Both the position numbers and the translations under genes were made by a program. Below, piece by piece: positions 1-9,766 of a stretch of DNA of 10,426 nt. The notes beneath the pieces were generated by a model. The model worked only from the letters and a program-made list of their open reading frames with translations. It was not told the DNA's origin and made no database searches. This DNA is from an uncultured Micromonospora sp. (lineage in GTDB: Bacteria > Actinomycetota > Actinomycetes > Mycobacteriales > Micromonosporaceae), in the NCBI GenBank assembly GCA_937951935.1, contig CALGAM010000124.1, forward strand, positions 1 to 10,426. Direction: 5' to 3'. The stretch's first letter is position 1, and each line of letters starts with the position of its first letter.

Positions 1-3000
1 GAGTTCACCAACAACACCACTGGTGAGATCAAGAGCCAGACGGTGTTCATGGGTGACTTCCCGATGATGACGCCGAAGGGCACGTTCATCATCAACGGCA
101 CCGAGCGCGTCGTGGTCAGCCAGCTCGTCCGCTCCCCGGGCGTCTACTTCGACAAGCAGCCGGACAAGACCTCCGACCGCGACCTGACCAGCGTGAAGGT
201 CATCCCGAGCCGGGGTGCCTGGCTGGAGTTCGATATCGACAAGCGCGAGACCGTCGGCGTCCGGATCGACCGTAAGCGTCGGCAGGCCGTCACCGTCCTG
301 CTCAAGGCGATCGGCTGGACCAACGAGCAGATCCGCGAGCGGTTCGGGTGGTCCGAGCTGATGATGACCACCCTGGAGAAGGACCACATCACCGGTGCGG
401 ACGAGGCGCTGCTCGATATCTACCGCAAGCTGCGTCCGGGGGAGCCGCCGACGCGGGAGAACGCCCAGACGCTGCTGGACAACCTCTTCTTCAACCCCAA
501 GCGGTACGACCTGGCCAAGGTCGGCCGGTACAAGTTCAACAAGAAGCTCGGCATCGACGTGCCGATCACGACCGGCATCCTGACCGAGGACGACATCGTC
601 GCCACGGTGGAGTACCTCTGCCGGCTGCACGCCGGTGAGGAGGGCTACGAGGCCGACGACATCGACCACTTCGGCAACCGCCGGCTGCGTACCGTGGGCG
701 AGCTGATCCAGAACCAGATCCGGGTCGGCCTGTCGCGGATGGAGCGGGTCGTCCGGGAGCGGATGACGACCCAGGACGTCGAGGCGATCACCCCGCAGAC
801 CCTGATCAACATCCGCCCGGTGGTTGCGGCGATCAAGGAGTTCTTCGGTACGTCGCAGCTGTCCCAGTTCATGGACCAGACCAACCCGCTGGCGGGCCTC
901 ACCCACCGCCGTCGGCTGAGCGCGCTCGGCCCCGGTGGTCTCTCCCGTGAGCGGGCCGGCTTCGAGGTCCGGGACGTGCACCCCTCGCACTACGGCCGGA
1001 TGTGCCCGATCGAGACGCCGGAGGGCCCGAACATCGGTCTGATCGGTGCGCTCTCCACCTTCGCCCGGGTCAACCCGTTCGGGTTCATCGAGACGCCGTA
1101 CCGGAAGGTGGTCGACGGTCGCGTCACCGACCAGATCGACTACCTGACCGCGGACGAGGAGGACCGGTACGTCCTGGCCCAGGCCAACGCGCCGCTGAAC
1201 AGCGACGGGTCGTTCGCCGAGGACCGGGTCCTGGTCCGCCGCAAGGGCGGCGAGGTCGACTTCGTCGCGCCGAACGCCGTGGACTACATGGACGTCTCGC
1301 CGCGGCAGATGGTCTCCGTCGCGACCGCCATGATCCCGTTCCTGGAGCACGACGACGCCAACCGGGCTCTCATGGGCGCCAACATGCAGCGCCAGGCCGT
1401 ACCGCTGCTCCGGGCCGAGGCGCCGCTGGTCGGCACCGGCATGGAGTACCGGGCCGCGGTCGACGCCGGCGACGTGGTGGTGGCGGAGGTCGGCGGCGTG
1501 GTCGAGGACCTGTGCGCCGACTACATCACCATCCACCAGGACGACGGTCACCGGCGTACCTACCTGCTGCACAAGTTCCGCCGCTCGAACGCCGGCTCCT
1601 GCATCAACCAGAAGCCGATCGTCTTCGAGGGTGACCGGGTCGAGGCCGGCCAGGTCATCGCGGACGGGCCGTGCACCGAGCAGGGCGAGATGGCCCTCGG
1701 GCGGAACCTGCTCGTCGCCTTCATGCCCTGGGAGGGCCACAACTACGAGGACGCGATCATCCTGTCGCAGCGCCTCGTCCAGCAGGACATCCTCACCTCG
1801 ATCCACATCGAGGAGCACGAGGTCGACGCGCGGGACACCAAGCTGGGGCCGGAGGAGATCACCCGCGACATCCCGAACGTCAGCGAGGAGATGCTCGCCG
1901 ACCTGGACGAGCGCGGCATCATCCGGATCGGCGCCGAGGTGGTGACCGGGGACATCCTGGTCGGCAAGGTCACGCCCAAGGGTGAGACCGAGCTGACCCC
2001 GGAGGAGCGGCTGCTTCGGGCGATCTTCGGTGAGAAGGCCCGGGAGGTCCGGGACACCTCGCTGAAGGTGCCGCACGGCGAGACCGGCACGGTGATCGGG
2101 GTACGCACCTTCTCGCGCGAGGACGGCGACGAGCTGCCGCCGGGTGTCAACGAGCTGGTCCGGGTCTACGTCGCGCAGAAGCGGAAGATCCAGGACGGCG
2201 ACAAGCTCGCCGGTCGGCACGGCAACAAGGGTGTCATCTCCAAGATCCTGCCGATCGAGGACATGCCGTTCCTCGAGGACGGCACGCCGGTCGACATCGT
2301 GCTCAACCCGCTCGGTGTGCCGAGCCGGATGAACATCGGCCAGGTTCTGGAGACCCACCTCGGCTGGGTCGCCAAGACAGGCTGGAAGGTCGTGGGTGAC
2401 GACGCGGAGTGGAAGCGGGCGTTGCGCGCGATCGGTGCCCACGAGGCCGAGCCGGACTCCAAGGTGGCGACGCCGGTCTTCGACGGTGCCCGCGAGGAGG
2501 AGATCGCCGGCCTGCTCGAGTCCAGCCTGCCCAACCGTGACGGCCAGCAGCTGATCGGGCGCAGCGGCAAGGCGCGGCTGTTCGACGGCCGCTCCGGCGA
2601 ACCGCTGCCGGACCCGATCGCGGTCGGCTACATCTACATCCTCAAGCTGAACCACCTGGTCGACGACAAGATCCACGCTCGCTCGACCGGCCCGTACTCG
2701 ATGATCACCCAGCAGCCGCTGGGTGGTAAGGCGCAGTTCGGCGGCCAGCGGTTCGGCGAGATGGAGTGCTGGGCGATGCAGGCGTACGGTGCCGCGTACG
2801 CCCTGCAGGAGCTGCTGACGATCAAGTCGGACGACGTGCTGGGCCGGGTCAAGGTCTACGAGGCGATCGTCAAGGGCGAGAACATTCCGGAACCCGGCAT
2901 TCCGGAGTCCTTCAAGGTGCTGCTCAAGGAGCTGCAGTCGCTGTGCCTCAACGTCGAGGTGTTGTCCAGCGACGGTGTGGCCCTGGAGATGCGCGAAACC

Positions 3001-3081
3001 GACGACGAGGTCTTCCGGGCCGCGGAGGAACTCGGCATCGACCTGTCCCGGCGCGAGCCGAGCTCGGTCGAAGAGGTGTGA
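1..3081 (+). CDS. rpoB: RNA polymerase beta subunit RpoB, 5' end cut by window
   Basis: Encodes the beta subunit, which with beta' forms the catalytic cleft of RNA polymerase. The frame is open from base 1, so the gene starts upstream; 1026 codons remain, and by comparison with actinobacterial RpoB roughly 115-145 N-terminal residues are missing. Visible landmarks are the rifampicin-binding cluster (847-924, GTSQLSQFMD through RRRLSA), the conserved MCPIETPEGPNIGLI stretch just after it, MPWEGHNYEDAII (1723-1761), the active-site segment GRHGNKGVIS (2212-2241) and the C-terminal clamp segment GGKAQFGGQRFGEMECWA. No intein, frameshift or large lineage insert is seen. Residues matching E. coli D516, H526 and S531 are the sensitive-type D, H and S, but positions 518 and 522 are T and A instead of the common N and S. 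The gene ends in TGA, 124 bases before rpoC, and is presumably cotranscribed with it. Confidence 0.99.
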   Translation, partial: EFTNNTTGEIKSQTVFMGDFPMMTPKGTFIINGTERVVVSQLVRSPGVYFDKQPDKTSDRDLTSVKVIPSRGAWLEFDIDKRETVGVRIDRKRRQAVTVLLKAIGWTNEQIRERFGWSELMMTTLEKDHITGADEALLDIYRKLRPGEPPTRENAQTLLDNLFFNPKRYDLAKVGRYKFNKKLGIDVPITTGILTEDDIVATVEYLCRLHAGEEGYEADDIDHFGNRRLRTVGELIQNQIRVGLSRMERVVRERMTTQDVEAITPQTLINIRPVVAAIKEFFGTSQLSQFMDQTNPLAGLTHRRRLSALGPGGLSRERAGFEVRDVHPSHYGRMCPIETPEGPNIGLIGALSTFARVNPFGFIETPYRKVVDGRVTDQIDYLTADEEDRYVLAQANAPLNSDGSFAEDRVLVRRKGGEVDFVAPNAVDYMDVSPRQMVSVATAMIPFLEHDDANRALMGANMQRQAVPLLRAEAPLVGTGMEYRAAVDAGDVVVAEVGGVVEDLCADYITIHQDDGHRRTYLLHKFRRSNAGSCINQKPIVFEGDRVEAGQVIADGPCTEQGEMALGRNLLVAFMPWEGHNYEDAIILSQRLVQQDILTSIHIEEHEVDARDTKLGPEEITRDIPNVSEEMLADLDERGIIRIGAEVVTGDILVGKVTPKGETELTPEERLLRAIFGEKAREVRDTSLKVPHGETGTVIGVRTFSREDGDELPPGVNELVRVYVAQKRKIQDGDKLAGRHGNKGVISKILPIEDMPFLEDGTPVDIVLNPLGVPSRMNIGQVLETHLGWVAKTGWKVVGDDAEWKRALRAIGAHEAEPDSKVATPVFDGAREEEIAGLLESSLPNRDGQQLIGRSGKARLFDGRSGEPLPDPIAVGYIYILKLNHLVDDKIHARSTGPYSMITQQPLGGKAQFGGQRFGEMECWAMQAYGAAYALQELLTIKSDDVLGRVKVYEAIVKGENIPEPGIPESFKVLLKELQSLCLNVEVLSSDGVALEMRETDDEVFRAAEELGIDLSRREPSSVEEV

Positions 3082-3088
3082 GGTTGGT

Positions 3089-3157
3089 GTGCCGCGGCCC
3101 CGCCGTCTCCACGCGGTCGGGCCCGACGCCCCGCCGGTGGACGGCGGGCCGCGGCAC
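3089..3157 (+). promoter_or_regulatory. Large GC-rich stem-loop in the rpoB-rpoC spacer
   Basis: The arms 3089-3112 and 3137-3157 are complementary over 21 base pairs. The left arm has only a one-base bulge (C) and a two-base bulge (TC). The 24-base loop holds a second perfect 12-base palindrome, GTCGGGCCCGAC, at 3116-3127, so a nested or branched structure is possible. No T-run follows, and rpoC must still be transcribed. A processing site, mRNA stabiliser or partial attenuator is therefore more likely than a full terminator; this role is inference. Confidence 0.7.
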
Positions 3158-3205
3158 CTGATCCCGAGACAGCAGTGATACGACACGACACGAGGGGCAT
3201 CTAAC

Positions 3206-7093
<3,888 letters not shown>

Positions 7094-7101
7094 CGGGACC
7101 A

Positions 7102-7146
7102 ACGGCGCCCCGCGCGTCCGCCGGCTGGCGGCGTGCGGGGCGCCGT
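7102..7146 (+). terminator. Strong hairpin terminator after rpoC
   Basis: ACGGCGCCCCGC (7102-7113) pairs perfectly with GCGGGGCGCCGT (7135-7146), and an inner CCGCC/GGCGG stem closes on the loop GGCT. It starts eight bases after the rpoC stop codon. Only scattered T residues follow, which is common for terminators in high-GC actinobacteria. It separates rpoBC from the accessory gene starting at 7185. Confidence 0.82.
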
Positions 7147-7172
7147 CGTCTGGTGTCGGGCTGGCTGGTTTG

Positions 7173-7178
7173 TAGGCT
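7173..7178 (+). promoter_or_regulatory. Probable -10 box of a leaderless promoter
   Basis: TAGGCT fits the actinobacterial TANNNT -10 pattern and ends six bases before the GTG at 7185, so transcription would begin at or next to the start codon. No Shine-Dalgarno-like sequence stands between the rpoC hairpin and the GTG. No good -35 is visible at the normal distance. A leaderless mRNA is the simplest reading. Confidence 0.6.
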
Positions 7179-7184
7179 GGGACG

Positions 7185-7547
7185 GTGAAGACGATGCCGG
7201 TGGCCGCCTCCAGCCCGGCGTTGCGCCATCCACTCGACCCCGATCCGGTGCGTTCGACCAAGTCCCGCGCCGTCTTCGCCCTCGGTCTGGTGGCTCTGCT
7301 GACCGGCCCGCTCGTCGGCGGTGTCGTGCCGGCCACGGTCGCGCTGCTGCTCGCCCGGCAGGCGCGCCGGGAGGCGTACGCCTCGGGCGGCTACCTCACC
7401 GGTGCCGCGTGGCTGCGGCGTGGTGAGCGACTGGCCCGGGCCGGACTGCTGCTCGCGTCCGCCACGCTGGTGGCGATGATCGTGCTCGGTGTGGTGGCCT
7501 TTGCCGAGACGCCGACCGGACAGGACTTCGCTCCCGGCTTCGACTGA
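7185..7547 (+). CDS. Small two-segment membrane protein, DUF4190-like
   Basis: Predicts a 120-residue protein of unknown function. Residues 1-28 are polar with several prolines. Residues 29-57 form a long hydrophobic stretch broken by a GPLVGG turn, so it may be one kinked helix or a tight hairpin. Residues 58-85 are basic and probably cytoplasmic (ARQARREAYASGG, then WLRRGERLARAG). Residues 86-107 form another hydrophobic segment, followed by a short acidic tail. There is no signal peptide, catalytic motif or cysteine. The order of hydrophobic stretch, basic AxRQxRR linker, then LARAG leading into a helix recalls DUF4190 proteins, and the next gene has the same pattern more clearly. The GTG start is chosen because the -10 box lies six bases upstream; an ATG three codons later is the alternative. 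That it is a real gene is supported by strong GC third-position bias and coherent membrane topology. Confidence 0.8.
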   Translation: MKTMPVAASSPALRHPLDPDPVRSTKSRAVFALGLVALLTGPLVGGVVPATVALLLARQARREAYASGGYLTGAAWLRRGERLARAGLLLASATLVAMIVLGVVAFAETPTGQDFAPGFD

Positions 7548-7568
7548 CCGGGGCCGCCGGCTCCGCCT

Positions 7569-7600
7569 GGATCCGCTGGCCAACCCGTGGCGCGGGATCC
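7569..7600 (+). terminator. Possible hairpin terminator after the small membrane gene
   Basis: GGATCC at 7569-7574 pairs with GGATCC at 7595-7600. The stem continues as GC/GC and GCC/GGC with small bulges, about 11 pairs in all, and the loop is AACCCGT. It lies 21 bases after the stop codon. The GGATCCGCT nonamer is also directly repeated (7569-7577 and 7595-7603). No T-run follows, so terminator activity is uncertain. Confidence 0.4.
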
Positions 7601-7703
7601 GCTCGGGAGGCCCTCGTCTGCCGGATCTCGGCGGGTCGCGTCCGTCGGCCGGGCGGTTGGTGAGGTTCGGGTCGCCGGGCGGGCTCGTCGTGGGGCGCGA
7701 CGG

Positions 7704-7709
7704 TAGCCT
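7704..7709 (+). promoter_or_regulatory. Probable -10 box for the DUF4190-like gene
   Basis: TAGCCT fits TANNNT and closely resembles the TAGGCT box before the preceding gene. Transcription would start near 7716, leaving a leader of about 73 bases before the GTG at 7789. No convincing -35 element is seen about 17 bases upstream, so the call rests on one short box. Confidence 0.4.
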
Positions 7710-7776
7710 GTCGCTTGGCACGACGTGGAAAGGTCCGGCCGGCGCGGGCGGTGCGCCCGGCATCGGGCCGGCGGTC

Positions 7777-7783
7777 AGGGGGG
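7777..7783 (+). promoter_or_regulatory. Ribosome binding site fixing the start at 7789
   Basis: AGGGGGG ends five bases before the GTG at 7789. It is the only good Shine-Dalgarno match near the 5' end of this frame. The frame itself stays open upstream to at least 7489, overlapping the previous gene, so this site is what decides the start. Confidence 0.65.
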
Positions 7784-7788
7784 ATGGC

Positions 7789-8832
7789 GTGACGGACGAG
7801 GCACAGCCGCCGGCTGCGGACCGTCCGGCGGGAGTGGAACCGCCCGGAGGGTCCGCACCGTGGTCCCCCGAACCGTCCCCCGGGCTGTCGGGCGAACAGC
7901 AGGGACACGCAGCCGCACCGCCGGGCGCGTGGTCGCGTCCCGTGGCCCCGGATCCGTCGGGCGGGAGTGGGCCGGCCGCAGCTCCGCCGTCGGATACGTC
8001 TTCGCCGCCCGCGGCGCCACCACCGCAGACGCCGGGGGTTTCGTCCCCGGCAGCGGTGGCGCACCCGCCGGCGGGGTATCCCGGATGGTCACCGGGGCCG
8101 ACACCGTCACCCGTGACGTCGTACCCGGCAGGCCATCCGGCAGCGCCGGGCGGCGGGCCGCAGACGTACCCGGGACCACAGGGATCGCCACCGATCCCGG
8201 CCTGGGCGCCACCCCGACCGGCGGTGCCCGCTCCGCCTCGGGAGGCCTGGGGCCGCCCCCGCCGGGTGGATGTGGTGCCCGGTACGCCGTTCGGCGTCGT
8301 GCACCTGGACGTACCGGCGATCACCTCGGGGCCGGCGGTCGCGGCGCTGCTCGCCGGTATCGGCTCGATTCTCGTCGCCTTCGTCGTCGGCTGCCTCGGG
8401 CTGGCCGGGGCCGAGCCGGGTTGGGGCGGCTGGGTGGCCGGTGCGTTCGCGGTGCTGGCCGGACTGCTCGGTCTCGCCGCGGTCGTGCTGGGCGAGGTCG
8501 GGCGGCGGCAGGTGCGGCGTTCCGGCCACCAGCCGGCCGGACCAGGGTCCGCCGCGCCCGGGCAGACAGGGTTCCCGGGGCAGCCGGGACCGCCTCCTCC
8601 GGTGTTGCCGACGTCGTACGCCCCGTCGCCGGCCGTGTCGTATCCCGCCGCGCCGGGCGGGGGTCCGGCGGCGTCGGGCCCGGACGCCGCCGACGCGGCG
8701 GACCGGGGCCCCGGGTCCTCCGCCGCGCGGTTCACGGGGCGTGGCCTGGCCATCGCGGGGACGAGCTGCGGCGGGGTCGGACTCGCGCTCACCCTGCTGG
8801 CCCTCGCGGTCGCGGTGCTGCTTCAGGCGTAG
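7789..8832 (+). CDS. Proline-rich membrane protein with split DUF4190-like region
   Basis: A 347-residue protein; the cellular role is unknown, as for DUF4190 proteins generally. Residues 1 to about 164 are low-complexity, rich in P, G, A and S and probably disordered. Residues 165-179 (GTPFGVVHLDVPAIT) lead into two membrane segments, about 182-208 and 214-235, joined by a short EPGWGG turn. A basic GRRQVRRSG motif (238-246) follows, then a second P/G-rich linker of about 65 residues, and finally RFTGRGLAIAG (314-324) running into a last membrane segment ending in LLQA. In typical DUF4190 proteins the RRSG-type motif and GRGLAIAG are almost adjacent, so this domain appears split by the linker. 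The GTG start is set by AGGGGGG at 7777-7783. Codon bias is weaker in the low-complexity part, and alternative frames there are arginine-rich, but this frame alone gives coherent membrane helices. The family call is from recalled motifs. Confidence 0.82.
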   Translation: MTDEAQPPAADRPAGVEPPGGSAPWSPEPSPGLSGEQQGHAAAPPGAWSRPVAPDPSGGSGPAAAPPSDTSSPPAAPPPQTPGVSSPAAVAHPPAGYPGWSPGPTPSPVTSYPAGHPAAPGGGPQTYPGPQGSPPIPAWAPPRPAVPAPPREAWGRPRRVDVVPGTPFGVVHLDVPAITSGPAVAALLAGIGSILVAFVVGCLGLAGAEPGWGGWVAGAFAVLAGLLGLAAVVLGEVGRRQVRRSGHQPAGPGSAAPGQTGFPGQPGPPPPVLPTSYAPSPAVSYPAAPGGGPAASGPDAADAADRGPGSSAARFTGRGLAIAGTSCGGVGLALTLLALAVAVLLQA

Positions 8833-8864
8833 CCCGGTGGCCACGTCGGCACGGCGTCACCGGG
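8833..8864 (+). terminator. Hairpin directly after the DUF4190-like gene
   Basis: CCCGGTG (8833-8839) is complementary to CACCGGG (8858-8864), and a G-T pair extends it to eight pairs around a 16-base loop. It begins at the base after the TAG stop. There is no T-run, so it is a candidate terminator or mRNA 3' end only. Confidence 0.45.
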
Positions 8865-8905
8865 GGCGTCGGGCGTCACACCGCCGCGCACCAGGCAGCG
8901 CCGAA

Positions 8906-8962
8906 CCGGCGTACGCCGTGGCGTACCGGCCGGGTCGTGCCGGGTTGCCGGGGCGGTACGCC
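8906..8962 (+). repeat. Cluster of inverted GGCGTACCG / CGGTACGCC repeats
   Basis: GGCGTACCG at 8920-8928 is a perfect inverted copy of CGGTACGCC at 8954-8962. The same 8920-8929 segment can also pair with CCGGCGTACGCC at 8906-8917, leaving a two-base bulge. Two mutually exclusive hairpins are therefore possible. The cluster lies downstream of the DUF4190-like gene and just upstream of a -10-like box at 8982. It could be part of a terminator or a protein-binding region; the sequence does not decide. Confidence 0.5.
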
Positions 8963-8981
8963 GCGCGTCCGACACAGCCGG

Positions 8982-8987
8982 TACACT
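8982..8987 (+). promoter_or_regulatory. Possible upstream -10 box for the rpsL operon
   Basis: TACACT is a good TANNNT-type -10 box about 400 bases before rpsL. No recognisable -35 hexamer lies 16-18 bases upstream (CGCCGC region). It could be a secondary promoter for the str operon or a chance match. Confidence 0.35.
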
Positions 8988-9040
8988 CAACTGTGGTAGT
9001 GCCTGCGCGCGGGCGACACGACGGGCGGATTCCCGCCGGG

Positions 9041-9064
9041 GGTTGTTGACAACCTCCCGGGGAG
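9041..9064 (+). promoter_or_regulatory. Two adjacent palindromes just upstream of the rpsL promoter
   Basis: GGTTGTTGACAACC (9041-9054) is a six-base inverted repeat with a two-base centre, and CTCCCGGGGAG (9054-9064) is a five-base inverted repeat with a one-base centre. They end five bases before the -35 box, a usual position for activator or upstream-element binding. The first contains a TTGACA, but nothing like a -10 box lies 16-18 bases downstream of it. Confidence 0.4.
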
Positions 9065-9069
9065 CTGTT

Positions 9070-9098
9070 TTGACGTGCCCACCCAGGGTAGGTACTCT
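9070..9098 (+). promoter_or_regulatory. Housekeeping sigma promoter of the rpsL-rpsG-fusA operon
   Basis: TTGACG (9070-9075), a 17-base spacer, and TACTCT (9093-9098) form a near-consensus promoter of the principal sigma factor (HrdB/SigA type). Transcription should start near 9105-9107. It is the best promoter match in the window and fits the high expression expected for ribosomal protein genes. It implies a 5' leader of about 285 bases before the rpsL start. Confidence 0.8.
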
Positions 9099-9104
9099 TT
9101 CCTC

Positions 9105-9390
9105 TCGCGCCCGGGCGTGCCCGGGCGAATCGTGCGTGCGCTCGGGCTGGCATCCGCCCCCGGGTAGCGACACGACAAGGTCGAACAGGTCGGGACGCGC
9201 CAGCGTGCCGACGGCTGGAATCCGGCGCCGCCACAAGGTGCCGGGGCTCGCGAGAGGGCGACACGCCCGACCGCGGGTACCGGGGCCGTCGCCAGACGGA
9301 CCCGGGTGGGAAATGTAGGAGAGCCACTCGCGAGGGCGGCTAAGACACGGCGCGGTCGCCACGGGCGACCGAAGGGAGCGGAGAAACCCG
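9105..9390 (+). promoter_or_regulatory. Long structured 5' leader of rpsL
   Basis: No convincing gene is seen here. The leader holds a hairpin at the predicted 5' end (CGCCCGGGC/GCCCGGGCG, 9108-9127). An eight-pair stem with a seven-base loop follows (9222-9229 with 9237-9244), then a GGGCG/CGCCC hairpin (9256-9268) and an eight-pair stem (9353-9360 with 9364-9371). CTCGCGAG occurs twice (9247-9254 and 9327-9334), each time followed within two bases by GGCG. Such a leader could carry translational feedback or processing signals; it matches no regulatory RNA family that I recognise. Confidence 0.55.
9353..9371 (+). promoter_or_regulatory. Hairpin immediately upstream of the rpsL ribosome binding site
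   Basis: CGGTCGCC (9353-9360) pairs perfectly with GGCGACCG (9364-9371) around the three-base loop ACG. A purine-rich stretch follows directly: AAGGGAG (9372-9378), then GGAG (9380-9383), which is seven bases before the GTG at 9391. There is no T-run, so it is not a terminator. It may keep the ribosome binding site single-stranded or serve as a protein-binding hairpin. Confidence 0.6.
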
Positions 9391-9765
9391 GTGCCCACGA
9401 TCCAGCAGCTGGTCCGCAAGGGCCGCCAGGCGAAGACGAGCAAGACCAAGACGCCGGCACTGAAGGGAAGTCCTCAGCGGCGCGGCGTGTGCACGCGCGT
9501 GTACACCACCACCCCGAAGAAGCCGAACTCTGCGCTGCGCAAGGTCGCTCGTGTGAAGCTCAGCAGCCAGATCGAGGTGACCGCATACATCCCCGGTGTG
9601 GGGCACAACCTCCAGGAACACTCTCTCGTGCTGGTCCGTGGCGGCCGGGTGAAGGACCTCCCGGGCGTGCGCTACAAGATCGTCCGCGGCTCGTTGGACA
9701 CCCAGGGTGTCCGTAACCGCAAGCAGGCGCGTAGCCGTTACGGCGCGAAGAAGGAGAAGAGCTGA
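9391..9765 (+). CDS. rpsL: 30S ribosomal protein S12
   Basis: S12 sits at the decoding centre of the small ribosomal subunit and helps control accuracy. The 124-residue length equals that of mycobacterial S12. The sequence begins PTIQQLVRKGR and contains the two classical streptomycin segments: TTPKKPNSALRK with lysine at position 43, and GGRVKDLPGVRYK with lysine at position 88. Both are the sensitive-type residues. D89, next to K88, corresponds to the aspartate that is methylthiolated in E. coli. The GTG start is chosen from GGAG at 9380-9383 and the expected N-terminus; no upstream in-frame start gives S12-like sequence. It is the first gene of the str operon, driven most likely by the promoter at 9070-9098, and rpsG follows after one base. 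Confidence 0.99.
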   Translation: MPTIQQLVRKGRQAKTSKTKTPALKGSPQRRGVCTRVYTTTPKKPNSALRKVARVKLSSQIEVTAYIPGVGHNLQEHSLVLVRGGRVKDLPGVRYKIVRGSLDTQGVRNRKQARSRYGAKKEKS

Positions 9766-9766
9766 C

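Noticed and set aside
3089..3157. Intrinsic terminator between rpoB and rpoC
   Set aside because: There is no T-run, and no promoter is visible between the hairpin and rpoC, whose expression must continue. Full termination here is unlikely.
7725..8999. An alternative plus-strand frame of 424 codons overlapping the DUF4190-like gene
   Set aside because: The product is arginine- and glycine-rich throughout, lacks membrane helices and has no ribosome binding site at its GTG. It is an out-of-frame shadow.
9046..9051. TTGACA as the -35 of a second, tandem rpsL promoter
   Set aside because: The sequence 16-18 bases downstream is TTTGACG-like, not a -10 box.
9043..9318. A 91-codon open frame across the rpsL promoter and leader
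   Set aside because: It starts at a TTG inside the palindrome upstream of the promoter, so the main rpsL transcript would lack its start. Its product has no recognisable features.
9313..9318. ATGTAG, a start codon followed at once by a stop, in the rpsL leader
   Set aside because: Start-stop elements can stall ribosomes, but no good Shine-Dalgarno sequence is placed for it, and a six-base match is expected by chance.
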